A DNA stretch of 64,000 bases from Cyanobacteria bacterium REEB67. Lineage in GTDB: Bacteria > Cyanobacteriota > Vampirovibrionia > Obscuribacterales > Obscuribacteraceae. The DNA lies in NCBI GenBank assembly GCA_018971775.1, contig JAGXAB010000001.1, forward strand, positions 1 to 64,000, read 5' to 3'. Made by a program: the position numbers and the translations under genes. The notes beneath the pieces are model-generated. The model saw nothing but the letters and a program-made list of their open reading frames with translations, did not search any database and was not told the origin of the DNA. Positions 42,113-50,576 of this stretch are shown here, piece after piece; the stretch's first letter is position 1; every line of letters begins with the position of its first letter.

Positions 42113-43219
42113 ATGAAAGCCAAGGCATTGCTGCAACCTTTTAGTATCGGCAAACTGGACTTGAAAAATCGCATCGTCATGGCGCCTATGACCCGCGGCC
42201 GGGCCGGCGGTAAACATATCCCGAACGATATTATGGCCGAATATTATTCGAAGCGTGCCGACGCCGGGCTGATCATCACCGAAGCGACCTTTGTTTCAGA
42301 ACAAGCGATCGGTTGGATTGATGCCGGCGCCATTTATTTGCCGGCTCATGTAGAGGGCTGGAAAAAGGTCGTCGACTCGGTACACAAACAAGATGGGGCA
42401 ATTTTTTGTCAGTTGTGGCATTGCGGCCGGGCTTCGCATTCGAGTTTTCACAATGGTGAATTGCCTGTCGCTCCTTCCGCGGTCAAAATCAATCTGCCAA
42501 CCATTCATACGCCAATTGGCAAAGTGCCCTATGAAACACCGCGCGCTCTGGATTTCAATGAAATCAAACAGGTGGTGGCTGATTACAAATTTGCTGCAAA
42601 ACTGGCTAAAGATGCCGGTTTTGATGGCGTGGAATTGCATAGCGCCAATGGTTATTTGCTCGATCAGTTTTTGCAAAGCAAGATCAATTTGCGCAGTGAC
42701 GAGTATGGTGGCTCAATCGAAAAACGCTATCGCCTTTTGAAAGAGGTCACTGAAGCGGCCGTTGAGGTCTGGGGCGCGGACCATGTTGCAGTCAGGCTTT
42801 CGCCCAATGGCGTTTATAATGATACCGGCTCGCCGGACTTCCGTGAGACATTTTTGTATGTAGCCGAAGAGTTAAACAAATTGCCCCTTGCCTATTTGCA
42901 CCTCGTCGATGGCCTCGCTTTTGGCTTCCATAATCTCGGCGAGCCGATTACATTGAAGGAAGCTCGTACTGTCTTCAAGCGCCCTTTGATGGGTAATTGC
43001 GGCTATACAGTCGAGTCGGGAGAAAAAGCAATCGAAGCTGGAGATGCCGATTTGATCGCCTATGGTCGGCCCTTCATCAGCAATCCCGATCTTGTCGATC
43101 GATTCGCCAATGATTGGCCGCTCAATCCCGATGCCGATCCCAAAGTGTGGAGTGTACCAGGAGCAAGTGGTTATAGGGACTTCCCGACGCACCGCGAATT
43201 TGCTGAAGTACAGAATTAA
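42113..43219 (+). CDS. Old Yellow Enzyme family ene-reductase
   Basis: A 368-residue FMN-dependent oxidoreductase of the NemA/alkene reductase type, which reduces activated C=C bonds with NAD(P)H. TIM-barrel landmarks: LKNRIVMAPMTRGRA at the N-terminus, ITEATFVSEQAIGW, CQLWHCGRASH, the substrate-binding pair in GVELHSANGYLLDQFLQSKI (His and Asn of HSAN), DEYGGSIEKRYRLLKE, and a phosphate-binding GNCGYTVESGEKAIEAG with AYGRPFISNPDL. Length is normal. The ATG has GGAGAAG. It probably detoxifies electrophiles or nitro compounds. Confidence 0.93.
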   Translation: MKAKALLQPFSIGKLDLKNRIVMAPMTRGRAGGKHIPNDIMAEYYSKRADAGLIITEATFVSEQAIGWIDAGAIYLPAHVEGWKKVVDSVHKQDGAIFCQLWHCGRASHSSFHNGELPVAPSAVKINLPTIHTPIGKVPYETPRALDFNEIKQVVADYKFAAKLAKDAGFDGVELHSANGYLLDQFLQSKINLRSDEYGGSIEKRYRLLKEVTEAAVEVWGADHVAVRLSPNGVYNDTGSPDFRETFLYVAEELNKLPLAYLHLVDGLAFGFHNLGEPITLKEARTVFKRPLMGNCGYTVESGEKAIEAGDADLIAYGRPFISNPDLVDRFANDWPLNPDADPKVWSVPGASGYRDFPTHREFAEVQN

Positions 43220-43227
43220 AGGGCTGG

Positions 43228-43878
43228 CTACAAAACTTTTGCCTTCACTTTCAGCTCGCTTCTATTCGCTTCGGCCAATTTTTTGATATGCGCCAGCCGC
43301 CGGGCCATTTTACTTCTGGCCACGTTATTGATGAAAAAACGCGGATTGATCCGACGCGGTTCCAAATGGGCGGTTAGCTCGAGCAGCGTGGCACTGCCGT
43401 CTTCCGTCTGGGAAAACAACCAGCTTCCTTCCATCACTTTGAATTCATCGGACTTGAGCAGCTTGTAGTCTATGCGCGTTTGCGGATGGTCGACTTCATC
43501 AATCACGCAGGTTGTACGTGACAAAAATGGGATTACCGTCCATTTCTGCTCGAAAGTGCTGTGATTATCCGCGCTGGTGAGTAATTTATTCGAAACCAGA
43601 TCCGGGGCCGAATCTCGCTCCACGTGCACTGTCTGCCAGACCGTATCGGCTGGTGCCTTGATCAAAATCTTGCACGAGACATAATCAGTCTTCTTCTGTT
43701 TAGACACGCTGCCGGGTTGATCGCCTGAGCTTTCGGTATCTTGCACCGCATGTCTGGTGGTCAGATATTCAAATAAATTTCTCGCGTGGGCTGGTTGCGC
43801 CAATAGAATTAGTAGAATTATGCTGAAACCAGCTGTGGCAGCCAGAGTATTGATGGTAGCCTCGAGGTGCCGGCGCAT
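43228..43878 (-). CDS. Exported SRPBCC-like protein
   Basis: A 216-residue protein with a signal peptide (about 10-32: LAATAGFSIILLILLAQPAH then AR). The mature region (about 65-200) reads like a START/SRPBCC ligand-binding fold: YVSCKILIKAPADTVWQTVH, TFEQKWTVIPFLS, TRIDYKLLKSDEFKVMEGSW, and a long C-terminal helix. These proteins bind hydrophobic ligands or act as cyclases. The ATG overlaps the upstream kinase stop by one base (TGATG), so the two are translated in tandem. I infer a periplasmic ligand carrier co-expressed with the kinase. Confidence 0.72.
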   Translation of the reverse strand: MRRHLEATINTLAATAGFSIILLILLAQPAHARNLFEYLTTRHAVQDTESSGDQPGSVSKQKKTDYVSCKILIKAPADTVWQTVHVERDSAPDLVSNKLLTSADNHSTFEQKWTVIPFLSRTTCVIDEVDHPQTRIDYKLLKSDEFKVMEGSWLFSQTEDGSATLLELTAHLEPRRINPRFFINNVARSKMARRLAHIKKLAEANRSELKVKAKVL

Positions 43879-46034
43879 CAGTCCACCTGCACCAAGGGCA
43901 AGCCCTCACGGATTTTTTTCAAATCGCCGGCTTTTAACTGTTTCGAGTCGATATGCAGTTTTTTCAAAGATCCGTAGTTTTTCAGATTTTCCACTATCGA
44001 GGCATCGAGGTTGGTATTGCGCAGATCGAGTTCCGAGCATTCAAATGTATTGGTCAGCGCGTTCAAATCCTCAGTCGTAATTGAATTGGCTGAAAAATCC
44101 AGGTAGGCCAGGTGTTTCATTGTCTTGAGCGGTTCGAGATCGACGCCGCTCAAACCGGTCGCACTCAAGTGCAGGTCGGTCAGATGAGTGAGCTTGCTCA
44201 ATGCCACCATTTCGGACCGAGTCAATTTGTTTTGCGAGATATCCAGATCTTTCAGGTGAGTCAGTCGCCCGATCGTTTCTATTTCTTCGGGCTTGAGCCG
44301 GCATTTTGAAAGGACGAGCTTTTGCAAGTGCGGTGAATGTGTAAGCTCACTCAATAAGGGTTCGAGGTCTTCTACCGAGGCAAGCGCCAGCACTTCGATT
44401 TTATCCCAGACGGCCGCTTGAGCCAACTGCGAGCCTTTCAAATTTGTCTCTGAGGCATCAAATGAATTGAGGTTCGGGAAATTTTTCAAGGTGCCGCAGG
44501 CTCTGTCCGTCAATTGTCTACAGCCGGCAATGCTTATCTTCCTCACGCCGGTGAGATGCGCTGTCGCGGCAAAAATTTGATCAGTGCAAGCGTCTGGTTC
44601 AAATTTGAGGGCGCGTATGTCTTCGGCCTGAAAGCGCTTCAAACAATAGGGATATTTATCTACGATTTTGCTCGGCGTAAAAGTCAAGCGTGCGTTCATT
44701 GGAAATTTTAATTCTCCGGTTGCCGGCAGCGGCGCTTCTGATAGCCGCGTCCGGAACCAGCCGATCGAAACATCTTTGGGCAGGTCAAACTTGTGGACCA
44801 TTTTGCCGCCGTCGATGATGTCGGATGCAAACGGTTTGTCACCCTTGAGCGAATCGGGTCCGGCTTCCGAGCTGATTTGCGACAGGGGCTCCGCCACTTT
44901 TGTGTCGTTGGCGGCGGGCAGGGGTTGAGCGGTCTCGATCTTCTGTGCTGCTGGTGGAGTGGAGCTTGCGGAGTGTGTTCCGGCGGTAAATTGAAAAGCC
45001 AGGCCGATGGCAATGACGACACCCAGGCAAACAATTGCTCCCCCTCCAATCAAAAACGTTTTTGACCTTAATAGCCCGGAACTTGTGGCGCCAGTTTGGG
45101 AGCCTGCCCCGGCCCCAGTTATAGAACCCGTCGACGAAGCCATGGCCGCCGACCATTTATCGGAGGAGAGTACTTCCGCCAGTTTTGTCGAAATTTCTTC
45201 CATGGTTTGATAGCGATCGGCTGGATCCTTGGCCATGGTTTTGGCGATAATCGTTTCCCAGGCCGCTGGAAATTCCTTGCCACCGGCCTTTTCACGGAGC
45301 GTCGGAGCCGCCTGGCGGACTTGCATCTCCATTGTCTCAGTAGGGCTTTTGCCACTGAAGGGCAGATTGCCGGTCAGCGCTTCGAACATCGTGCATCCGA
45401 GCGAATAAATGTCCGAACGAGCGTCGACAGGCTGTCCCATGCACTGTTCCGGACTCATGTAATAAGGTGTACCGTGAATTTCCTCGGCTTGATTGCCCGT
45501 ACTTTTGGTTCTCGTAAAGCTAACAATGCCGAAGTCTACGACTTTTACTCTTTCGCCGCTCGAGCCGGCTTTATCCAGCAGAAAGATATTGCTAGGCTTG
45601 ATGTCGCGGTGGACGATGCCTTTGGCGTGGACATAAGCCAGTCCGGCGCAGACTTCGTTAAATATAGAGGCGGCCTGAATGGGCGAGAGCGGTCCACTAT
45701 CTCTAACTACTTTACCAAGATCTCGACCGACCAGAAGCTCCATCGCATAGTAAGGTAATTTGCCGCCGTGCAGGCCAACATCATAGATGCGCACAAGATT
45801 CGGATGGCTGAGGATTTTTATGGCGCCGGCTTCTCTCTGGAAGAGACGTGAGGCCTCCTCACCTGCCTGTTCGCGGCTCAACATCTTCAGGGCGTACTCG
45901 GCGTTGAGTAAATTGTGGCGCACTCGATAAACGTGCCCCATTGCTCCCCGGCCGATATAGTCGACCACGGTACAAGCATCGCCAACCAGGTCGCCTTCTT
46001 GCAACTCTCCTGGAAAGTGCCCCGAAGTACCCAA
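43878..46034 (-). CDS. Transmembrane Ser/Thr protein kinase with extracytoplasmic LRR domain
   Basis: A 718-residue Hanks-type kinase. Kinase domain about 20-288: Gly loop GRGAMGHV (28-35), K50 (YALK), catalytic loop HRDIKPSN (from H142), DFG (167-169), TPYYMSPEQ. Membrane span about 327-349. The external part has a linker and then LRRs (about 495-705: LVLSKCRLKPEEIETIGRL, LKDLDISQNKLTRSEMVAL, LTDLHLSATGLSGVDLEPL). The start is TTG at 46034 with a strong GGGAGG eight bases upstream, clearer than any nearby ATG. The stop overlaps the SRPBCC start. It shares its plan with the kinases at 5432 and 47525. Confidence 0.9.
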   Translation of the reverse strand: MGTSGHFPGELQEGDLVGDACTVVDYIGRGAMGHVYRVRHNLLNAEYALKMLSREQAGEEASRLFQREAGAIKILSHPNLVRIYDVGLHGGKLPYYAMELLVGRDLGKVVRDSGPLSPIQAASIFNEVCAGLAYVHAKGIVHRDIKPSNIFLLDKAGSSGERVKVVDFGIVSFTRTKSTGNQAEEIHGTPYYMSPEQCMGQPVDARSDIYSLGCTMFEALTGNLPFSGKSPTETMEMQVRQAAPTLREKAGGKEFPAAWETIIAKTMAKDPADRYQTMEEISTKLAEVLSSDKWSAAMASSTGSITGAGAGSQTGATSSGLLRSKTFLIGGGAIVCLGVVIAIGLAFQFTAGTHSASSTPPAAQKIETAQPLPAANDTKVAEPLSQISSEAGPDSLKGDKPFASDIIDGGKMVHKFDLPKDVSIGWFRTRLSEAPLPATGELKFPMNARLTFTPSKIVDKYPYCLKRFQAEDIRALKFEPDACTDQIFAATAHLTGVRKISIAGCRQLTDRACGTLKNFPNLNSFDASETNLKGSQLAQAAVWDKIEVLALASVEDLEPLLSELTHSPHLQKLVLSKCRLKPEEIETIGRLTHLKDLDISQNKLTRSEMVALSKLTHLTDLHLSATGLSGVDLEPLKTMKHLAYLDFSANSITTEDLNALTNTFECSELDLRNTNLDASIVENLKNYGSLKKLHIDSKQLKAGDLKKIREGLPLVQVD

Positions 46035-46482
46035 AAAAGCTGCCTCCCGTCACACCAGATCTTTGAAAGTCTTCAAATCAAATGCCGCATAAGTGTTTGC
46101 CGTTTTCTCGTCGGGTGCCGTTGGAAAAAACGGTATCCCCTTAAAAATATACCAACTTTTCGCGGACGCAACCCAAAACTGGAGTAATTACTGCAAATCG
46201 CTAAGGCTTCGCCGGTAAATGCAAAATAATTTCCTCTAAAACCGCTATGCCAACTTTACCAATTTGGCTTCGTGGCAGACTGCAATTCTGATACTACTGG
46301 CGGTACCACTAAATGCGCTCGCTTTTGTCCCTTGTGATGGCTGTTTTTTTAGATCAAGATTCTCTCAAGTCGGTGGATAGTAAAGAACTTTCGGCATTTG
46401 TCGTTGATTAATCTCGGATCTTATTATCTTTGGGCGATAATGGCGGTGCAATATTCGACGTGCCGGCAGAGGGGGACTATAG
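46035..46482. other. 448-base divergent intergenic region
   Basis: Spacer between the leftward kinase and the rightward MDR reductase. It is AT-richer than the flanking genes. A possible rightward promoter is TTGTCG, an 18-base spacer and TATTAT within about 46401-46431, and a short CCGTT/AACGG hairpin lies near 46116-46133. No open frame with coding character, tRNA or terminator was found. The length suggests regulatory sequence for both genes. Confidence 0.4.
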
Positions 46483-47520
46483 ATGTCTGAACAGAAAAGT
46501 AAGCGTATTGTCCTTGCCTCAAGGCCAAGCGGTGAACCGGTGGACGAAAACTTCCGTCTCGAAGAAAAGGAATTGCGGCCTCTGGCGGCTGGTGAAGTGC
46601 TTCTTCGGACGATTTATCTATCTCTTGATCCTTACATGCGCGGCCGGATGAGCGACGCCAAGTCCTACGCCGAGCCGGTGCCGATTGGCGGCGTCATGGA
46701 GGGGGGTACGGTCAGCCAGGTTGTTGAATCGCAATTTGACGGCCTTAAAGCCGGTGCCTACGTGTTTGGTTATACCGGCTGGCAGTCTCATGCCGTGGCC
46801 AAAGGCGAAACTCTGCGCCAAATAGACCCCTCCCTGGCGCCTCTGTCGACTGCTCTTGGTGTACTCGGTATGCCTGGAATGACTGCCTATATGGGCCTGC
46901 TCAATATTGGACAGCCTAAAACCGGTGAAACAGTTGTGGTTTCAGCTGCATCGGGCGCGGTTGGCGCCGTCGTAGGGCAAATAGCTAAGTTAAAGGGCTG
47001 TCGCGTTGTCGGTATCGCCGGAGGGGTGCGTAAGTGCGAATACGTTGTGAAAGAGCTTGGCTTTGATGCCTGCGTCGATCACAAAGATGCAGGCCTGGCT
47101 GGTCTGGTCAAAGACGCCTGTCCAGAGGGCATCGATATTTACTTCGAAAATGTGGGGGGTGCCGTTTTTGAGGCAGTGCTGCCTCTGCTCAACGATTTTG
47201 CTCGGATGCCCGTTTGTGGCTTGATCAGTCACTACAATGACAGCGCCCCGCCGCCCGGGCCAAATAAAGCTCCGCTTTTGATGCGGGCCGTACTGACCAG
47301 GCGCCTTACTCTGCGCGGCTTTATCGTCAGCGACTTCGCCGCGCAACAAGGTGATTTCATCCGTGATGTCGGGCAGTGGCTGAAAGAAGGCAAAATCAAA
47401 TATTTAGAAGACATTGTCGACGGTTTGGAAAAGGCACCAAAAGCATTTCAAGGCTTGCTCAAGGGTGCAAACTTCGGCAAGCTCGTAGTGCGTGTGGCCG
47501 ACGAGAAAAGCTCCGGATAA
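46483..47520 (+). CDS. NADP-dependent medium-chain oxidoreductase (CurA/leukotriene-reductase type)
   Basis: A 345-residue zinc-independent MDR enzyme. The N-terminal LRTIYLSLDPYMRGRMSDAK is a hallmark of the YncB/CurA/prostaglandin-reductase branch. The cofactor domain has GETVVVSAASGAVGAVVGQI and RVVGIAGGVRKCEYV, and IDIYFENVGGAVFEAVL is also typical. These enzymes reduce the double bond of alpha,beta-unsaturated ketones or aldehydes with NADPH. The ATG has GAGGGGG. Its stop is four bases ahead of the next kinase ATG, so they may be co-transcribed. Confidence 0.92.
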   Translation: MSEQKSKRIVLASRPSGEPVDENFRLEEKELRPLAAGEVLLRTIYLSLDPYMRGRMSDAKSYAEPVPIGGVMEGGTVSQVVESQFDGLKAGAYVFGYTGWQSHAVAKGETLRQIDPSLAPLSTALGVLGMPGMTAYMGLLNIGQPKTGETVVVSAASGAVGAVVGQIAKLKGCRVVGIAGGVRKCEYVVKELGFDACVDHKDAGLAGLVKDACPEGIDIYFENVGGAVFEAVLPLLNDFARMPVCGLISHYNDSAPPPGPNKAPLLMRAVLTRRLTLRGFIVSDFAAQQGDFIRDVGQWLKEGKIKYLEDIVDGLEKAPKAFQGLLKGANFGKLVVRVADEKSSG

Positions 47521-47524
47521 ATAC

Positions 47525-49690
47525 ATGTCTGATTTGCGCCGCACACTTGCTCAGTCGAGCACGTTTATTGTGGTAGAGGGCGCGCTGCAGAGCGGGAGCG
47601 GCTCTCTTTACCTTTCCTCCACCGACGGCGCCCCGGCGGCCGTTGACACGCTGCCGCTAGGAACGGTTATCGACTCTAAATATCGCCTAATCAGTGTGCT
47701 TGGTCAGGGTGGTATGGGCACGGTATTTCGGGCTCATCATCTGGCTCTCGCTAAAGATGTGGCTCTGAAAACTTTTCACACGAGCGAGCTCGATCGTGAA
47801 ATGCGCGATCGTTTTTTGCGCGAAGCAAGATCAATTGCTAAGCTTGAAAACAAGCAGATCGTGCGGGTTTTTGACTTTGGTATCGCAGAAGGTGATAGAC
47901 CTTATTACACCATGGAGCTCCTCCATGGTCAGTCTCTGGCGGAGCGGCTGGTCGGGCGCCAGGCACTCAGTGTAGATGAGGCGGTATCCATATTTTACGC
48001 CGTGGCCGAGGGCCTGATCAGCGCGCATTCTCTCGGCATTGTCCATCGCGATTTAAAGCCCGGCAATATCTTTCTCCAACTGGATGGCGATAAGATTTGC
48101 GGGGTAAAAATAGTCGATTTTGGCATCGCTAAATTTTCCGGCGGGTCGGACCTGGTCGAGCAGAGTCAGACTGCGACCGGGATGATTTTTGGCAGTCCTC
48201 TCTATATGAGTCCCGAACAATCGCTTGGACTGCCTGTCGATAGGCGCAGTGATATTTATTCTTTTGGTTGCGCCTTTTATGAGGCTCTCACGGGCTTTCC
48301 GCCTTTTCAGGGGAAGTCGGCCATTGCCACGATCATGGCTCATCAGCAGCAGCCGGTGCCGCCGCTCAATTTATTCTGTCCGGAAAAAACATTTCCACTC
48401 TGGCTCAGTACGCTTGTCGCTAAAATGCTGGCGAAATCGCGCGACGATCGGATCTCTTCCTTTCAAGAAGTAATCGATGTCATCTCCTACAATTGTCAGA
48501 TCCAGAGCCCATCCGGGCCTGTTGATCTGCCGGGTGCCGGCGACGGTACGACTTCCGAGGATTATGAAGGCACTCCGGCGAACCGCCTGTTTGGCGGCAA
48601 TACTTCCGGGAAAAGAGTGGCCGTTGTATTTGTCTGCCTTACTCTCTTTGTGCTGGCGGCCTTTAGTCTGGCCGGCGTATCGGTTTTCAGGCCGTCAAAG
48701 TCAACTGTCCTCCCGGCAAGCGTCGAGGCGAGCAAGGTCGGTGAGCAAATTCCACTAGCCGTTTCTGCAGCGGATCGTGCTGGCGTTGCTGCTCCCGATA
48801 TGAAAGTTGGACGTTTCTTTCAGGGGGTCGAAAAGGGACCGAATGGGAGAGTCGCCGTCTATGATTTTGGGTCGAAGAGTCTTGGCTATTTTGGTAATTT
48901 AGGTGATCGTCATCTCTTCGAATGTGTCGGCAAGGTCGAGTTGCCGGTAAAGTCAGTCTGGCTCTTTAGCCCCGGTGAGCTGATGATGCGCCACCTGGAA
49001 TTGTTTCAGGGCTTTGCTGATCATGACCTTGAAATGATTTCCTTTGACTGCAACGCCAGTGCAAATTCTTCCTGGGAGAGCAAACACATCGAGGCTATCT
49101 CGCATCTGACTAGCCTGAGAGGTCTGTTTTTTCCAAAATCACTGATTGATTCAAAGGCTGTGCCATATTTAAATAAAATGCGGGGCCTGGAAATACTGGA
49201 AGTTGGTGAGTCAAACTTGACTGGAAAAGATCTCAGCCGATTAATCGATCTCAAAAATCTACGCGATCTGGTGGCCGCCCGGACCGTCGATATGGCTGCC
49301 TTCATCAAGAAGGCCCCCGAAGATCACAAGGAGCTGAACAATCTGCTGCTCAAAGGCTCTCCCCTCGATGACTCAATCATGCCTGATCTCGGTCGGATCA
49401 AAACTCTGCGAAGTCTCAATCTCGAAGAGACCGATGTGAGCAATCGAGGTCTGGTCTACCTGACCAGTCTGCCGCGCTTGCAAGAACTCTATCTCGGTGG
49501 CACTGAGCTTGGACCGGGACTGGCCGCGATACTAGTTAAGATCAAAACATTGAAACATCTAACCTTACCCAGCGGTTCACTCAGTCAGGGTGATGCTGCT
49601 ATTTTTTCGAAAGCCTTGCCTGCCTGCATCGTACGCGCTGATGGAAAAAAAATCAGGCATGATAAAAAATCGCCCGAAGACCTTAATTGA
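47525..49690 (+). CDS. Transmembrane Ser/Thr protein kinase with extracytoplasmic LRR domain
   Basis: A 721-residue Hanks-type kinase from the ATG at 47525 (an upstream GTG at 47492 overlaps the reductase). Kinase domain about 53-322: Gly loop GQGGMGTV (60-67), K82 (VALK), catalytic loop HRDLKPGN (from H174), DFG (198-200), SPLYMSPEQ. Membrane span about 364-387. External LRR region about 535-700 (LRGLFFPKSLIDSKAVPYLN, LEILEVGESNLTGKDLSRL, LRSLNLEETDVSNRGLVYL). The kinase domain resembles that at 5432 more closely than the others (both share SPLYMSPEQSLGL), suggesting a recent duplication. Confidence 0.9.
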   Translation: MSDLRRTLAQSSTFIVVEGALQSGSGSLYLSSTDGAPAAVDTLPLGTVIDSKYRLISVLGQGGMGTVFRAHHLALAKDVALKTFHTSELDREMRDRFLREARSIAKLENKQIVRVFDFGIAEGDRPYYTMELLHGQSLAERLVGRQALSVDEAVSIFYAVAEGLISAHSLGIVHRDLKPGNIFLQLDGDKICGVKIVDFGIAKFSGGSDLVEQSQTATGMIFGSPLYMSPEQSLGLPVDRRSDIYSFGCAFYEALTGFPPFQGKSAIATIMAHQQQPVPPLNLFCPEKTFPLWLSTLVAKMLAKSRDDRISSFQEVIDVISYNCQIQSPSGPVDLPGAGDGTTSEDYEGTPANRLFGGNTSGKRVAVVFVCLTLFVLAAFSLAGVSVFRPSKSTVLPASVEASKVGEQIPLAVSAADRAGVAAPDMKVGRFFQGVEKGPNGRVAVYDFGSKSLGYFGNLGDRHLFECVGKVELPVKSVWLFSPGELMMRHLELFQGFADHDLEMISFDCNASANSSWESKHIEAISHLTSLRGLFFPKSLIDSKAVPYLNKMRGLEILEVGESNLTGKDLSRLIDLKNLRDLVAARTVDMAAFIKKAPEDHKELNNLLLKGSPLDDSIMPDLGRIKTLRSLNLEETDVSNRGLVYLTSLPRLQELYLGGTELGPGLAAILVKIKTLKHLTLPSGSLSQGDAAIFSKALPACIVRADGKKIRHDKKSPEDLN

Positions 49691-49709
49691 GCAATTAGAA
49701 AATAATCCG

Positions 49710-50576
49710 TCAGGCCTGGGCTTGGGTTTGGGCTGGATCTATGGCAGGCGTTAATCGATCGCCAATGCGCACTTTACCCTGACCGCGGAAGATAGCATTC
49801 TGGCCAAATAATATTTTGCCATCGCTCGGACGTTTGCGAAAGTTTGCCATTGTACGCAAGGGCTCTTTGCCGCCTGTGCCTGATTCCTGGTCGATCGTCG
49901 TGATCACACAACGGGCACACGGTTTGACAAAGGAGAGTTTCGTCTGTCCGACAGTTGCTTCTTGCCATTCGTCTTCGGCGAAAGCTGCACCACCGGCGGT
50001 GGTTATATTTGGTCTGAAACGATTCATCAAAACAGGATATTCGAGGCGGTCATTTAAATCAGTCAGCGATTCTTCCGAGATTAGCAAGATCGGGAAGCCA
50101 TCGGCGAAGCCGACGATGTCCTGGTCTTCGGGAGCATAACCTGGATCGACTTTGCGTTTGAAGCCTTTTTGCATGCGCACCAGACGCAGATCTTGACCCA
50201 AATATTTGCTCAGGGCTGCGTTCACTTCTGCTGCTTCGACGGTGGCTGTGACCTGGTCGCCCCAGACCGTTACTTCTATGGTCTGCGGCCCGAGCTCCTC
50301 AGTTTCAGGTCTGTCTATCTGCAGAGGAACGCTCAGGAGTTGGGGATCCTCGGCACCGGGAAGATGCAATTGCAAGCAATTTGCCGCTTCATCTATTGCC
50401 GTTTTCACCAGAGCCATGCGAGGTATTTCGCGCTGGCTGACAAAGCGATTATCTCTATCGACGAGCATCCATTCCCGGTCGTATTTGAAGCCGCGCTCAC
50501 CAAGCTCAGCTTCGTGCAGGCTGATGCCGGCAAGGCTTTTGACCGGATAGATGTATAACCCTGTGACGGTGATCAT
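49710..50576 (-). CDS. MOSC-domain protein, YcbX-like
   Basis: A 288-residue protein with an MOSC N-terminal beta-barrel (about 1-115: VTGLYIYPVKSLAGISLHEA, ERGFKYDREWMLVD) and a C-terminal MOSC domain (about 130-280) with the molybdenum-ligand cysteine region KPCARCVITTID and LMNRFRPNI. YcbX proteins reduce N-hydroxylated compounds with a molybdenum cofactor. The usual extra C-terminal ferredoxin domain is absent. The ATG overlaps the upstream gene by four bases (ATGA), indicating coupling. Confidence 0.88.
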   Translation of the reverse strand: MITVTGLYIYPVKSLAGISLHEAELGERGFKYDREWMLVDRDNRFVSQREIPRMALVKTAIDEAANCLQLHLPGAEDPQLLSVPLQIDRPETEELGPQTIEVTVWGDQVTATVEAAEVNAALSKYLGQDLRLVRMQKGFKRKVDPGYAPEDQDIVGFADGFPILLISEESLTDLNDRLEYPVLMNRFRPNITTAGGAAFAEDEWQEATVGQTKLSFVKPCARCVITTIDQESGTGGKEPLRTMANFRKRPSDGKILFGQNAIFRGQGKVRIGDRLTPAIDPAQTQAQA

